Assembly: GCA_024919215.1 (NCBI GenBank)
Contig: CP103437.1
Location: 992,001 to 1,056,000 of the forward strand
Length of the DNA stretch: 64,000 nucleotides
Direction of reading: 5' to 3'
From: Methylophilaceae bacterium LSUCC0665
Lineage (GTDB): Bacteria; Pseudomonadota; Gammaproteobacteria; Burkholderiales; Methylophilaceae
How positions within the stretch are numbered: the first letter of the stretch is position 1; every line of letters starts with the position of its first letter. Both the position numbers and the translations under genes were made by a program. Shown in pieces: positions 1 to 9,320 of the stretch. The notes under the pieces are model-generated. The model had not been told where the DNA came from and did no database searches. It saw only the letters and a program-made list of their open reading frames with translations.

Positions 1-71
1 ATAGTCCAACAAAAAAATAATATATAAAGTAAAAACGAGAAAGATTGAAGTGCAGTTTATGTGACAACTAA

Positions 72-1145
72 TTATTTTCTTTTGACAGAATAATTTTGAG
101 CAACATCTCTTAGTAGATGATCCATTAATACCAGTGCCATCATTGCTTCAACAATAGGAACAGCTCGAATAGCCACACAAGGATCATGACGCCCTTTGGT
201 CTTCATCAAAACTGGCTTATTTGATCTATTTATTGAGTGGCGATCTTGTGGAATACTGGAGGTTGGTTTAAAAGCAACATTCGCTGTAATTTTTTGTCCA
301 GTTGAGATGCCGCCTAAAATTCCCCCAGAATTATTTGAGGAAAAACCTTCAGGAATAATCTCATCGGAATGTACAGAACCTCTTTGCTCAACTGATAAAA
401 AACCTGCTCCTATCTCTACCCCTTTAACAGCATTGATGCTCATCATGGCGTGAGCAATATCTGCATCCAGACGATCAAAAATAGGCTCGCCAAGACATTT
501 TGGTGGATTAGCGACCTGAACATGCACCAAAGCGCCCACAGAATCTTTTTCTGATCTTATCTGATTGATGTAATCCTCTAGCGTGGGGATTATTTTTATG
601 TTTGGTACGAAAAAAGGATTTTGATTTACGTACTTCCATGCTGAAAACGGAATATCAATCTCTCCAATCTTCTTGATACAAGCCTGGACTTTAACTTTAT
701 GTTTTTTTAATAGCCATTTTTTTGCAATTGCGCCAGCAGCAACTCTGATGGCTGTCTCGCGAGCACTGGAACGACCTCCTCCACGATAATCACGAATTCC
801 ATACTTTTGTTGATAAGTAATATCTGCATGCCCCGGCCTAAATGTATCTTTAATTTCAGAATAATCTTTTGATCTTTGATCTTCGTTGTAAATAATTAAG
901 GCAATCGGAGTGCCGGTTGTTTTCCCTTCAAAAACCCCTGATAAAATTTGCACTTTATCTGACTCTTTTCTCTGTGTTACAAATTTTGAGGATCCTGGTT
1001 TTCTGCGATCAAGATCAATTTGCAAATCGTGCTCAGAAATCTCCAAACCTGGGGGGCAGCCATCAATGATTCCACCAATGGCAACGCCATGGGATTCACC
1101 AAATGTCGTTAATGTGAAATTTTTTCCTATTGAATTACCAGACAA
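72..1145 (-). CDS. aroC: Chorismate synthase
   Basis: Last enzyme of the shikimate pathway: it converts 5-enolpyruvylshikimate-3-phosphate to chorismate with reduced FMN, in the cytoplasm. The protein is 357 residues, normal for the family. The N-terminal TTFGESHG motif holds the catalytic His at residue 19, and a second signature, [20 protein letters not shown], lies near residues 105-125, followed by RSSARET. The start is a TTG. It is preferred because AGGAAA lies just upstream on the minus strand and because the product MSGNSIGK matches the usual family N-terminus. The gene lies 45 bases downstream of rluE on the same strand. Function is secure by family. Confidence 0.97.
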   Translation of the reverse strand: MSGNSIGKNFTLTTFGESHGVAIGGIIDGCPPGLEISEHDLQIDLDRRKPGSSKFVTQRKESDKVQILSGVFEGKTTGTPIALIIYNEDQRSKDYSEIKDTFRPGHADITYQQKYGIRDYRGGGRSSARETAIRVAAGAIAKKWLLKKHKVKVQACIKKIGEIDIPFSAWKYVNQNPFFVPNIKIIPTLEDYINQIRSEKDSVGALVHVQVANPPKCLGEPIFDRLDADIAHAMMSINAVKGVEIGAGFLSVEQRGSVHSDEIIPEGFSSNNSGGILGGISTGQKITANVAFKPTSSIPQDRHSINRSNKPVLMKTKGRHDPCVAIRAVPIVEAMMALVLMDHLLRDVAQNYSVKRK

Positions 1146-1190
1146 AATATTTTCCTAAAAATATGATTAATTATACCATCTAACTTATTT

Positions 1191-1721
1191 TTACTTGATG
1201 ATTTGGTAGTCTCCAGGCAGTAATTTATTAAGATAATATTCATCCACATGATATCTAATTAACCTTAATGTGGGAAAGCCAACTGCTGCAGTCATTTTTC
1301 TCACCTGCCTATTTTTGCCTTCCATAATTTGTAACTTAACCCATGAGGTTGGTATGTCTTTTCTAAATCTAATTGGCGTTGATCGTTGCCATATTTCTGG
1401 TTCTTGAATTTTCTCAGCTTTAGCTGGCATAGTCACGTAGTCTTTTAAGCTTATGCCATTTTGTAATTTTTGTATCGCCTCATTATCGATGTCTCCTTCT
1501 ACTTGAACCCAATATCCTTTATACTTAAGGCTGTTCGGAGATGAAATTTCATACTGAATCTTTCCATTGTCTGTAAGAACCAACAGCCCTTCGCTGTCAG
1601 TATCAAGCCTTCCAGCTGGATAAATATTCGGGATATTTATATAATCTTTTAATGATTGATGAATTTCATGTTTAGAAAATTGACAGATCACCCCAAACGG
1701 TTTGTTAAATAATACTATCAT
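1191..1721 (-). CDS. rluE: 23S rRNA pseudouridine synthase, RluE type
   Basis: Isomerises a uridine in 23S rRNA (U2457 in E. coli) to pseudouridine. It is a 176-residue RsuA/RluE-family protein without the N-terminal S4 domain, which fits RluE rather than RluB or RsuA. The start MIVLFNKPFGVICQF is typical of RluE. The catalytic Asp sits in AGRLDTDSEGLLVLT near residues 36-50, and NRQVRKMTAAVGFPTLRLIR is the conserved C-terminal block. It is divergent from icd with only 16 bases between the start codons, so the icd promoter must lie inside this gene and the reverse. Confidence 0.93.
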   Translation of the reverse strand: MIVLFNKPFGVICQFSKHEIHQSLKDYINIPNIYPAGRLDTDSEGLLVLTDNGKIQYEISSPNSLKYKGYWVQVEGDIDNEAIQKLQNGISLKDYVTMPAKAEKIQEPEIWQRSTPIRFRKDIPTSWVKLQIMEGKNRQVRKMTAAVGFPTLRLIRYHVDEYYLNKLLPGDYQIIK

Positions 1722-1737
1722 ATGAATTGGAAATAAA

Positions 1738-2970
1738 ATGAGTCAAAATTTAATATCTCAACCTAAAGGTGAGCCAATAACTATAAATAATAATGCACTC
1801 AATATACCAGATTTTCCAGTTATTCCATTTATTGAGGGAGATGGAATTGGTCAGGATATTTCACCAGCAATGCAAAAGGTCATTAATGCCGCTGTTTTAA
1901 AAGCATACGATGGCGTGAGAAAGATTGATTGGTTAGAAATCTATGCAGGTGAAAAAGCGACGAATTTATATGGTCAAGATCAATACTTACCAGAGGAAAC
2001 TATCGATGCATTAAAAAAATATATCATCTCAATTAAAGGACCTTTAGCTACTCCGGTTGGAGGAGGTATCAGGTCTCTTAATGTTGCTATGAGACAAAAA
2101 CTTGATCTGTATGTGTGTTTAAGGCCAGTGCAATACTATCAAGGAGTTCCAAGCCCTTTAAAAAATCCAGAAAAAACCGATATGGTGATTTTTAGAGAAA
2201 ACACAGAAGATATATATGCTGGTATTGAATACTCCAAAGGTACAAAAGAAGCCCATGAGATATTAAATTTACTCGAACAATTTAATGATAAAAGTAAAGT
2301 AAGATTTCCAGAAACCTCATCCATCGGAATAAAACCAGTGTCCGAAGAAGGAACAAAAAGACTCACCAGGAAAGCTATTCAATATGCTATAGATAATAAC
2401 CGTAAATCGGTGACATTTGTTCACAAAGGAAACATCATGAAGTTTACTGAGGGTAGTTTCAAACAATGGAGCTATGATGTCGCAATAGAAGAGTTTGGTG
2501 CTAAAAAAAATAGCTCAGGAGAATTGATGATCCATGATTCAATTATTATCAAAGACTGTATAGCAGATGCATTTCTACAAGAAATTTTATTACGTCCAGA
2601 ACGTTATGATGTTGTTGCCACATTAAATCTTAATGGCGACTATATTTCGGATGCACTAGCTGCCCAAGTTGGCGGCATTGGTATTTCACCAGGTGCAAAC
2701 TTATCAGAAAAACTCGCTATATTTGAAGCAACACATGGCACTGCGCCTGATATCGCGGGAAAGAATATTGCCAATCCAAGCTCTCTCATTCTCTCAGCAC
2801 AAATGCTACTTTCATATATTAAATGGGATGAAGCATCATCTGTGCTTGATAAAGCTTTTAGAAAAACCCTGGATGAGAAAAAAGTAACTGCAGATTTTTC
2901 AAATCATATGGGTGTGCCGGCATTAACGACAAGCGGCTTTGCCGAAGCAATTATTGAGAATATTAAGTAA
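1738..2970 (+). CDS. icd: Isocitrate dehydrogenase (NADP type)
   Basis: TCA-cycle enzyme that oxidatively decarboxylates isocitrate to 2-oxoglutarate. The 410-residue protein follows the E. coli Icd pattern: [11 protein letters not shown] near residue 31, [20 protein letters not shown] with the substrate-binding Ser (the AceK phosphorylation site in enteric bacteria) near residue 115, [14 protein letters not shown], and [15 protein letters not shown] for cofactor binding. NADP preference is inferred from overall similarity to the E. coli enzyme. A GGAAATAAA ribosome-binding site precedes the ATG. It converges on the cold-shock gene with a 2-base gap. Confidence 0.96.
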   Translation: MSQNLISQPKGEPITINNNALNIPDFPVIPFIEGDGIGQDISPAMQKVINAAVLKAYDGVRKIDWLEIYAGEKATNLYGQDQYLPEETIDALKKYIISIKGPLATPVGGGIRSLNVAMRQKLDLYVCLRPVQYYQGVPSPLKNPEKTDMVIFRENTEDIYAGIEYSKGTKEAHEILNLLEQFNDKSKVRFPETSSIGIKPVSEEGTKRLTRKAIQYAIDNNRKSVTFVHKGNIMKFTEGSFKQWSYDVAIEEFGAKKNSSGELMIHDSIIIKDCIADAFLQEILLRPERYDVVATLNLNGDYISDALAAQVGGIGISPGANLSEKLAIFEATHGTAPDIAGKNIANPSSLILSAQMLLSYIKWDEASSVLDKAFRKTLDEKKVTADFSNHMGVPALTTSGFAEAIIENIK

Positions 2971-2972
2971 AA

Positions 2973-3176
2973 CTAAGCTTTTTGTATATTAGAAGCTTGT
3001 TTTCCTTTAGGGCCATCAGTAACTTCAAAAGTTACTCTTTGACCTTCTTTCAAGCTTTTATACCCATCACCTGTAATTGATGAAAAATGTGCAAATAAAT
3101 CTTCAGATCCATCATCCGGAGTGATAAAACCAAAACCTTTTGCATCATTAAACCATTTAACTGTACCTTCAGCCAT
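2973..3176 (-). CDS. cspA: Cold-shock protein, CspA family
   Basis: A 67-residue single OB-fold nucleic-acid-binding protein, thought to act as an RNA chaperone. RNP1 ([11 protein letters not shown]) and RNP2 (DLFAHFSSI) are both present, and the start [10 protein letters not shown] is standard. The open frame extends 29 codons further upstream, but the ATG at 3176 is chosen because TAGGAAG lies at proper distance and because the extra residues do not resemble the family. The leader is long for this genome and contains a short GC-rich inverted repeat, as in cold-shock mRNAs with a structured 5' region. The exact paralogue (CspA, CspD or other) cannot be told. Confidence 0.95.
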   Translation of the reverse strand: MAEGTVKWFNDAKGFGFITPDDGSEDLFAHFSSITGDGYKSLKEGQRVTFEVTDGPKGKQASNIQKA

Positions 3177-3294
3177 AAAACTTCCTACATATGTTGTTGG
3201 GGAGGCGCCCCTTAAGTTTGGATTAAGGAAGCTTGGATACTTAATTTTGGAATCAGAATACAAAACAACTTAATGCAAACACCTTGAGTTTCAT

Positions 3295-3323
3295 AAGTTA
3301 CGGAAAAATTATATTAAAGTCAA
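3295..3323 (-). promoter_or_regulatory. Candidate promoter of the cold-shock gene
   Basis: On the minus strand, TTGACT (plus 3318-3323) and TAACTT (plus 3295-3300) are separated by exactly 17 bases. The -35 is good (5 of 6 to TTGACA) and the -10 is weak. It lies about 120 bases upstream of the cspA start, giving the long leader expected of cold-shock genes. A TATAAT also occurs between the two boxes but lacks a matching -35. Confidence 0.4.
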
Positions 3324-3333
3324 GAAATTCTTT

Positions 3334-4026
3334 TTATAACAATGATTTAAATTCGTCTTTTGGTATCGCTCCCGACACTCTTTTACCATCCTCAAATATA
3401 ATTGTAGGTGTTGATTGAATGCCATATTTCTTTGCAAAATTTTGAATTTCATCAACAGGTGAAGCACAGTCGCCATTATTATCAGGCAAATCAGCAGTTT
3501 TCATAAAGTTTACCCAATTTGTTGCAGGATCATCAGAGCACCATATTTTTAATGACTTTTGTTCTGCCTCAGGGTGAATAGCTAGAGGAAAAATAAAAGT
3601 ATAAATTTCCACATTATCCAACTTCATTAATACTTCTTTTTCTAGTTTTCGACAAAAAGGGCAATCAATATCCGAAAAAACAGCAACCTTTTTTTGAGGA
3701 ATTCCCTTTTTAATTTTGATTGCTAAATCTAATGGAAGATTTTCAAATGCTATTTTTTGCAGATCTGCTAATCTTTCCGCTGTAATATTTTTTTTACTCC
3801 TTGGATCAACTAGTTGACCCTCAATGATTAAAAATTTAAATGATTGATCTGTATAAATAATTTGATTTCCTAAATAAACTTCATATAAATCATTAAAGTT
3901 AGTTTTTTTTATGCTTTGAATTTTAATGTCTGGATATTGTTGCTCAATCAGCTTTTGAAGGCTCTTCTCGTTGGCTTGCAAACTATAAATATTTAACAAA
4001 AAAATAAAAACAAATAACTTAACCAT
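3334..4026 (-). CDS. dsbC: Thiol:disulfide interchange protein DsbC
   Basis: Periplasmic disulfide isomerase that reshuffles wrong disulfide bonds. The 230-residue product begins with a signal peptide (MVKLFVFIFLLNIYSLQA), followed by an N-terminal dimerisation domain and a thioredoxin domain with the CPFC active site in FSDIDCPFCRKLEKE. The cis-Pro loop STPTIIFEDG is near residue 205. Two further cysteines (IWCSDD and GDCASP) match the structural disulfide of DsbC. It ends the amgK-murU-pepP-ubiH-ubiI-like-dsbC run and directly abuts the gene upstream. Confidence 0.93.
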   Translation of the reverse strand: MVKLFVFIFLLNIYSLQANEKSLQKLIEQQYPDIKIQSIKKTNFNDLYEVYLGNQIIYTDQSFKFLIIEGQLVDPRSKKNITAERLADLQKIAFENLPLDLAIKIKKGIPQKKVAVFSDIDCPFCRKLEKEVLMKLDNVEIYTFIFPLAIHPEAEQKSLKIWCSDDPATNWVNFMKTADLPDNNGDCASPVDEIQNFAKKYGIQSTPTIIFEDGKRVSGAIPKDEFKSLL

Positions 4027-5130
4027 TTAAACCATCCTTACTAAAGCTTTTTTTAACAATTCTGAATTCTCAGCTATTTTAATAGGATACTTGAATAATG
4101 CTGAAAATACTTCACTGTTATTAACCAAGGCTTCATCAAGGTGATCGGTTAAATGCATAACGATAGATTCATCGATAGAGCGAGATATCGCATATTTTTT
4201 TATAAAATTCTCCTGCCCAGGATCAATAATTCTTTTATCTGAAATCAGAGAATCTATCATTTGAATATCTCCCAATCCCAAGTTTAATCCTAGGCCAGCT
4301 AAGGGATGAACTCTGTGTCCAGCATCCCCAATATATAATGATCTTAATTTTGGGTCGTGTTTTATTTTATAAAAAGATAATGGAAAATGGTTGATCTTAG
4401 ATGATAATTTTACTGATCTTAAATTAGTATGTTTATTAATAAAGTTAATTAATTTTTCACCTGAATCATTAAGCAATTTTTCATCACCTTTTTTTAATCC
4501 AGATAAAACAATCGAAAATTCATGATCTGCATAGGGAAGAATAGCTAAAATTTTAGCCTCTCTAAAATATTGCTCAGCCCTATTCTCCAAATTAGTGTCT
4601 GTTTTGAAGCTAGCGGTCACAGCAAACTCATCATATTCTTTTTTTTCTTCCCGCTCAGACTTTAAATTTAAAAATTTATTGAATCTAAAATCAGTGTTAA
4701 TAATGAGCTTTGAAGAAATTTGATAATTCTTAAAAATTACTTCGTTATTATCAAAAACAAATTCCAGCTCCTCATCAGAGTTAATCACTTTATTGGTATT
4801 ATCAAGATCTTTTGAGAAACATGAGAATAAATAATCACTTGCCATAATATTAAACAGTGGAAATGGCTTGGTTAAACTATCATTTAAATTCAGCTTTTCA
4901 TTTTCAACAAAAATTTGAATATGCTTGATTGGATAATGATTATCAAGGTCTTCACTAAAACTGTCACTATACCATTTCAAAAACATTGGCTTTATCGCAA
5001 AAAACCTTCTTTCGGCTTCTTGGACAGGATAAGCAAAATTCAAATGATCAATCTTATTTTTTCTAAGAATTTTTCTCAACAAATTTGAGATTAAATTATT
5101 ACCAAGAACGAGAATATTAGTTTGATCCAT
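4027..5130 (-). CDS. UbiH/UbiF/COQ6-family protein with degenerate FAD fingerprint
   Basis: By position and C-terminal motif this is the second ubiquinone-ring hydroxylase (UbiI/UbiF/COQ6-like) that usually follows ubiH. The 367-residue protein keeps a GD motif (IGDAGHRVHPLAGLGLNLGLGD, residues 267-288) that contacts FAD. The N-terminal Rossmann motif, normally GGGxxG, reads LVLGNNLISNLL (residues 7-18), so only one of three glycines remains. The middle DG motif is also absent: the equivalent stretch reads LIINTDFRFNKF. It is therefore either a very diverged hydroxylase or a non-catalytic partner. It overlaps the end of ubiH by 14 bases and has an ATG start. Confidence 0.75.
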   Translation of the reverse strand: MDQTNILVLGNNLISNLLRKILRKNKIDHLNFAYPVQEAERRFFAIKPMFLKWYSDSFSEDLDNHYPIKHIQIFVENEKLNLNDSLTKPFPLFNIMASDYLFSCFSKDLDNTNKVINSDEELEFVFDNNEVIFKNYQISSKLIINTDFRFNKFLNLKSEREEKKEYDEFAVTASFKTDTNLENRAEQYFREAKILAILPYADHEFSIVLSGLKKGDEKLLNDSGEKLINFINKHTNLRSVKLSSKINHFPLSFYKIKHDPKLRSLYIGDAGHRVHPLAGLGLNLGLGDIQMIDSLISDKRIIDPGQENFIKKYAISRSIDESIVMHLTDHLDEALVNNSEVFSALFKYPIKIAENSELLKKALVRMV

Positions 5131-6274
5131 AATTGAATTTATTAATAAAGTTATCTTTAATTAATTTTTGATTATCCAACATAAAAAGAGACAGGCTACG
5201 TATTTTATTTATTCCTACGTAATCATTAGAGAATCCTTTTACCAGGAAATGAGTCAGTTTCATAAATGATTTCATTTCTTTTACACGATTCTCAAAGTAT
5301 TCTTTAAAGATGTCAGTATCTATTGAATATTGATTTTTCTCTAAAATTGTCGTCAGATATGCAATGTCTCGAATAGACAAATTTAAACCCTGTCCTGCAA
5401 CAGGATGCATAGTATGAGCTGCATTTCCCAATACCAACAGATTTTCTATATATGGTTTGAGAATATATTGTTGTCTTAATGGATAAACTATTCTTTTTCC
5501 AAAATCTACCAACTGCCCCAATCTCTCACCGAACTGTTCATGGAAGCACTCAATAAATTGGTTGTTATTTAATTTAAATAGGCTCTCAACAAAATTACTG
5601 TTACCGGTCCACACTAATTTAGACAATGACTCATTATTAATTGGTAATAATGCAATTGGACCATCTGGGGTAAATCGTTCATATGCAATATTCTGATGTT
5701 TTAATTGAGTAGTTACCTCACATACTAACGCTGAGTAATTAGACATTTCATTGTCAACAGAGAATTCAAATTGATTATTAAGTAAGTTGCCAATACCATC
5801 AGAGAAAATTAAAAAATTGTAATTATATTTTTTATTATCAATGTCTTTAAAGAAACTTTTTTTAACATCCATACTAACTATTTCAGACTCAAAATGAATT
5901 GAAATATATTTATTGATACATATTTTTTCTAATAAAGCTTTTATTAATTGATCATAGCGAATTACAAACCCAATAGGGGCCGATTTGCTTTGATCAATAA
6001 CCACCCTACCAAATGATTTTTTTTGACTGGTATGAATTTTATTAATTGGAATAAAATTTAAGTCATTTTTAGGGTTAATATTTATCTTTTTAAGAATGTC
6101 AATAGAGCTTGCTGATAATGCTAGGGCTCTTGATTGTTGAAGCAGAGTATTGATATTTAATTTCTCATGGATAACTATTTTATGTCTCTCATGCGCGTTG
6201 AGTAATGAAAAAATTAGACCAGTAGGTCCTCCTCCGATTACTCTAATTAAGTCAATGTTTCTAACCTTTACCAA
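5117..6274 (-). CDS. ubiH: 2-octaprenyl-6-methoxyphenol hydroxylase (UbiH)
   Basis: FAD-dependent aromatic-ring monooxygenase of ubiquinone biosynthesis. It has an intact N-terminal fingerprint (RVIGGGPTGLIFSLL), a middle SDG motif (FLIFSDGIGNLL) and the C-terminal LVLGNAAHTMHPVAGQGLNL. Asn in place of Asp in GNAAH is characteristic of UbiH rather than UbiI or UbiF. No ATG fits. I chose the TTG at 6274 because GGAA lies 7 bases upstream; a TTG at 6295 is also possible and adds 7 residues. The start lies inside the end of pepP, so translation is probably coupled. The pepP-ubiH pairing is common in proteobacteria. Confidence 0.9.
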   Translation of the reverse strand: MVKVRNIDLIRVIGGGPTGLIFSLLNAHERHKIVIHEKLNINTLLQQSRALALSASSIDILKKININPKNDLNFIPINKIHTSQKKSFGRVVIDQSKSAPIGFVIRYDQLIKALLEKICINKYISIHFESEIVSMDVKKSFFKDIDNKKYNYNFLIFSDGIGNLLNNQFEFSVDNEMSNYSALVCEVTTQLKHQNIAYERFTPDGPIALLPINNESLSKLVWTGNSNFVESLFKLNNNQFIECFHEQFGERLGQLVDFGKRIVYPLRQQYILKPYIENLLVLGNAAHTMHPVAGQGLNLSIRDIAYLTTILEKNQYSIDTDIFKEYFENRVKEMKSFMKLTHFLVKGFSNDYVGINKIRSLSLFMLDNQKLIKDNFINKFNYGSN

Positions 6275-7565
6275 TGATTGATTCCAATTCGTCAATCTCT
6301 TTGGGGCAGCTGGATGTTAAAACTTCAGGATGACTATTATTAACTAATACATCATCCTCAATCCTAATTCCAATATTTCTAAATGCCTTGGGTACTGATC
6401 TATCATCTGAAAAATACAGTCCCGGCTCAATCGTGAGAATCTGTCCATTCTTTAATTTGACTGGCTTACCTCTATGATCAAAATAGTCTCCAACATCATG
6501 AACATCTAAACCCATCCAATGAGATGTCCTGTGCATATAGAATTTCTTATACTCTTCTTTTTCAATAATTGAGTTCACAGAGCCTTGTAAGATTTTTAAG
6601 TCCTTAAGTCCTTGAGCCAACACTTTAACAGCAGCAAAGTGTGGATCATTAAAACTATTATTTTTTTTAACTTGAGCTATAGCAGCTTTTTGTGCCTCCA
6701 AAACAATCGAGTAAAGATCTCTTTGTGGCTTACTAAATTTACCGCCGATAGGAAACGTTCTGGTAATATCTGATGCATACCCCTCATACTCACATCCTGC
6801 ATCAATTAATATTAATTCAGATTCGTTAAGTTTGGATTGATTATTAATATAATGCAAAATGCATGCATTTTTTCCAGATGCCACTATTGAACTGTAAGCC
6901 TCATTTCTTGCATTATGAACTCCAAAAAAATATTTCAATCGTGCTTCAATCTGATACTCAAATGAATCAGCATGAATATTTGCCATGACAAACTGATGTG
7001 CTTTAGATGAAATATTAGCCGCATGTCTAATAACTTTTAATTCATCTGCAGATTTTATCGACCTCATCGGATCAGCAAAAGTATTTAAAGAGATTATTTC
7101 ATTTTTTAAAAAGACATCGGCTCGTTTATTATTTGAAAGATGATTCAGTTTTTTTGAAACCAAATCTCTTAAATTTAAATCTTCCTGAAGTAAGTAAACT
7201 TTCGAATTTTTTGCTAATAAATCTGATATTGAGTCATCAAAATGCTTAAGGTCAAGACCTTGATCAAACAAAAATTTTCTTGCAGCTTCTTTGGGTCCAT
7301 AAATAAAACCGTCCCATATCTCTTTAGTTTTATCCTTTGTTTTTGAAAAAATCCAAGCACTAAAAGGTTTGCAATTGATTACCATTACAGCATTAGATTC
7401 TGGAAACCCTGAAAAATAATGAAAATAACTATTAGATCTAAAAGGAAACGTGGTGTCGTTTGATCTGACTTGATCTGAAGAATTTCGAATAATAACAACT
7501 CCATCACCTAATATTTTGGCTAACTGTTTTCTTCTTTGTTTGTAAACTACATTTCTAATGATCAT
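6261..7565 (-). CDS. pepP: Xaa-Pro aminopeptidase
   Basis: Manganese metallopeptidase that removes N-terminal residues preceding proline. About 434 residues, close to E. coli PepP. The creatinase-like N-terminal domain (RSNDTTFPFRSNSYFHYFSG) is followed by the pita-bread domain with metal ligands in LIDAGCEYEGYASDITRTFP, HRTSHWMGLDVHDVG, LTIEPGLYFSDD and IRIEDDVLV. The ATG at 7565 is chosen: it overlaps the stop of murU, typical of coupled translation. A TTG five codons upstream is the alternative. It sits between murU and ubiH on the same strand. Confidence 0.94.
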   Translation of the reverse strand: MIIRNVVYKQRRKQLAKILGDGVVIIRNSSDQVRSNDTTFPFRSNSYFHYFSGFPESNAVMVINCKPFSAWIFSKTKDKTKEIWDGFIYGPKEAARKFLFDQGLDLKHFDDSISDLLAKNSKVYLLQEDLNLRDLVSKKLNHLSNNKRADVFLKNEIISLNTFADPMRSIKSADELKVIRHAANISSKAHQFVMANIHADSFEYQIEARLKYFFGVHNARNEAYSSIVASGKNACILHYINNQSKLNESELILIDAGCEYEGYASDITRTFPIGGKFSKPQRDLYSIVLEAQKAAIAQVKKNNSFNDPHFAAVKVLAQGLKDLKILQGSVNSIIEKEEYKKFYMHRTSHWMGLDVHDVGDYFDHRGKPVKLKNGQILTIEPGLYFSDDRSVPKAFRNIGIRIEDDVLVNNSHPEVLTSSCPKEIDELESIIGKG

Positions 7566-8226
7566 TTTTTTTATTCTCAAACTCTAGTCGTTCTGCTGTT
7601 CCTATATCAGACCAATACCCATGATATAAAGATCCATCTATTTTATTTTTCAAAATATTGTCATCAAGAATAGATTTTAACTTTATTTTTTCACCTTTTT
7701 TAAATTCCTGAAACATTTCTTTCCTGTAAATTCCAATCCCAGAATAGGTAAAATCTTTACTGAATGTTAACTTGTTTCTCTCTAAACCATAATCTCCAAT
7801 TTCTTTAAATTCAGGATTAGGAACAAGAATTAAAAAGGCTGATACATTCATGGGAAGTTCATACTTTAAAAGAAAACTGTAATCAAAATTAGTAAAAATA
7901 TCAGCATTAGTCACTAAAAAAGGAGTCTCATCAAAAAAATCTAAAGCGTTTACAATACCTCCAGCGGTCTCAAGAGGATGCTCCTCTTTTGAAAATTGTA
8001 TATCTAAATTTGTTGCATTTTTATATTTGCTCGATACGAATTCAACAATTTGATCCCCTAAATATGAAACATTGATTAAAAACCGCCTTATACCTGCCTG
8101 CATTAATTTGTTTAATTGAATTTCTAGTAAGGTTTGATTGCCAATCTTTAATAATGGTTTTGGAGTATTTTTAGTCAAATCTCCCATACGAGAGCCCATT
8201 CCTGCAGAAAGGATCATTGCTTTCAT
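7555..8226 (-). CDS. murU: N-acetylmuramate alpha-1-phosphate uridylyltransferase
   Basis: Makes UDP-MurNAc from MurNAc-1-phosphate in the peptidoglycan recycling bypass known from Pseudomonas. The 223-residue nucleotidyltransferase has the sugar-nucleotidyltransferase start MILSAGMGSRMGDLT followed by PKPLLKIG, and LVTNADIFTNFD near residue 105 for metal binding. The assignment to MurU rather than a glucose- or mannose-1-phosphate transferase rests on its size and its position 2 bases downstream of amgK, the kinase that supplies its substrate. The family is certain; the exact sugar is inferred from context. Confidence 0.88.
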   Translation of the reverse strand: MKAMILSAGMGSRMGDLTKNTPKPLLKIGNQTLLEIQLNKLMQAGIRRFLINVSYLGDQIVEFVSSKYKNATNLDIQFSKEEHPLETAGGIVNALDFFDETPFLVTNADIFTNFDYSFLLKYELPMNVSAFLILVPNPEFKEIGDYGLERNKLTFSKDFTYSGIGIYRKEMFQEFKKGEKIKLKSILDDNILKNKIDGSLYHGYWSDIGTAERLEFENKKNDH

Positions 8227-8228
8227 AT

Positions 8229-9203
8229 TTATATCTGTACCTGACGTTTTTGAAAGATCAAATCTTTCAAGTAGCTTAACTTTGGATATTTTTCTGCAAC
8301 CTCAAGAACATAATTCTCCACCAAAGGGATGTCATTTAAATATTGGTTTTTGCCATCTCTTAAATATAATCTTTTAAAAATACCTAAAATTTTAAGATGT
8401 CGCTGGACCCCCATCATTTCAAAATCAATGAAAAAATCACCAAAATCTTGAGGCACGTCAAAATTACTTCTGGCCAATTCCCAAAACTTAATGCACACAT
8501 CCATTATTTGTAAATCATTTTTTTTATGATATGCATCTTTTAAAAAAGAGACTAAATCATAGGTAATGGGACCAATAAGCGCATCCTGAAAGTCTATTAA
8601 ACATATTTGGTCATCATGGATAAGTAGATTCCTACAATGAAAATCTCTATGCACAAACTTTTTATTTTGGTTTTCTATATTAGTCAGAAGAAATGAGTAA
8701 ATATCTTCTAATTTATTTTGCTTAAAATCTAGGCCTTTTAAGTACCATTCATGAAAAAGAGACAATTCATCAATAAGAATCTTGGATGAATAAATTGGCA
8801 GATCAATATCCGAGCATTTTTTTTGCAAATGGATAATGGTTTCATTTAATTTATTAAAAATAAGCTGGTTATTTTCATTATCATGCTCCTGATAATATTG
8901 CATTAATGAACATGTCCCGAAGTCTTCCTGCAAAATAACTCCTAGCTGATGATCAAACGCATAAACCTTTGGAGCCCTTGCAGATCTGTTTTTCAAGGAT
9001 TTAGCAAGAAATAAAAATTGATCTAATGGCTCCTTATCAGGTGGAGCGACCATTAAAACCCATGTTTTATTTTTATCTTGAATTCGATAATATTTTCTGA
9101 AACTTGCATCTTCAGAAGCTTTGGTAATTGAAAATTCTGAGTCGACATTCATCTCTATAAATTTATGAATATCGCTATTAAGATTTAATATTTCTTTTTC
9201 CAA
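8229..9203 (-). CDS. amgK: N-acetylmuramate/N-acetylglucosamine kinase (AmgK)
   Basis: Anomeric sugar kinase that phosphorylates MurNAc and GlcNAc at C1 for cell-wall recycling. The 324-residue protein has the aminoglycoside-phosphotransferase fold: VHRDFHCRNLLIHDDQICLIDFQDA near residues 184-208 holds the catalytic Asp (HRD), the Asn ligand and the DFQ metal site. The opening IEMNVDSEFSITKASEDASFRKYYRI is the nucleotide-binding lobe. It is the first gene of the minus-strand run and is divergent from lptD, an arrangement also seen in Pseudomonas and many betaproteobacteria. Confidence 0.88.
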   Translation of the reverse strand: MEKEILNLNSDIHKFIEMNVDSEFSITKASEDASFRKYYRIQDKNKTWVLMVAPPDKEPLDQFLFLAKSLKNRSARAPKVYAFDHQLGVILQEDFGTCSLMQYYQEHDNENNQLIFNKLNETIIHLQKKCSDIDLPIYSSKILIDELSLFHEWYLKGLDFKQNKLEDIYSFLLTNIENQNKKFVHRDFHCRNLLIHDDQICLIDFQDALIGPITYDLVSFLKDAYHKKNDLQIMDVCIKFWELARSNFDVPQDFGDFFIDFEMMGVQRHLKILGIFKRLYLRDGKNQYLNDIPLVENYVLEVAEKYPKLSYLKDLIFQKRQVQI

Positions 9204-9320
9204 GTTTTCACAAAAAAATTTAAATTAATGAATTGATATAAATTATTGATTTTATTTGATTTATTAAAAATATCATTTAAAATATACCCCCCAGATATTG
9301 GATTTATATTTTTTTATTTG

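Noticed and set aside
196-453. Open frame of 85 codons on plus strand opposite aroC
   Set aside because: It is antisense to the conserved catalytic part of aroC, has no ribosome-binding site and no recognisable protein features.
2975-3004. Imperfect AAGCTT hairpin at the icd/csp convergence
   Set aside because: Each arm is itself a palindrome and the U-run is short; it falls inside the csp coding region. It might contribute to termination of icd but I would not annotate it.
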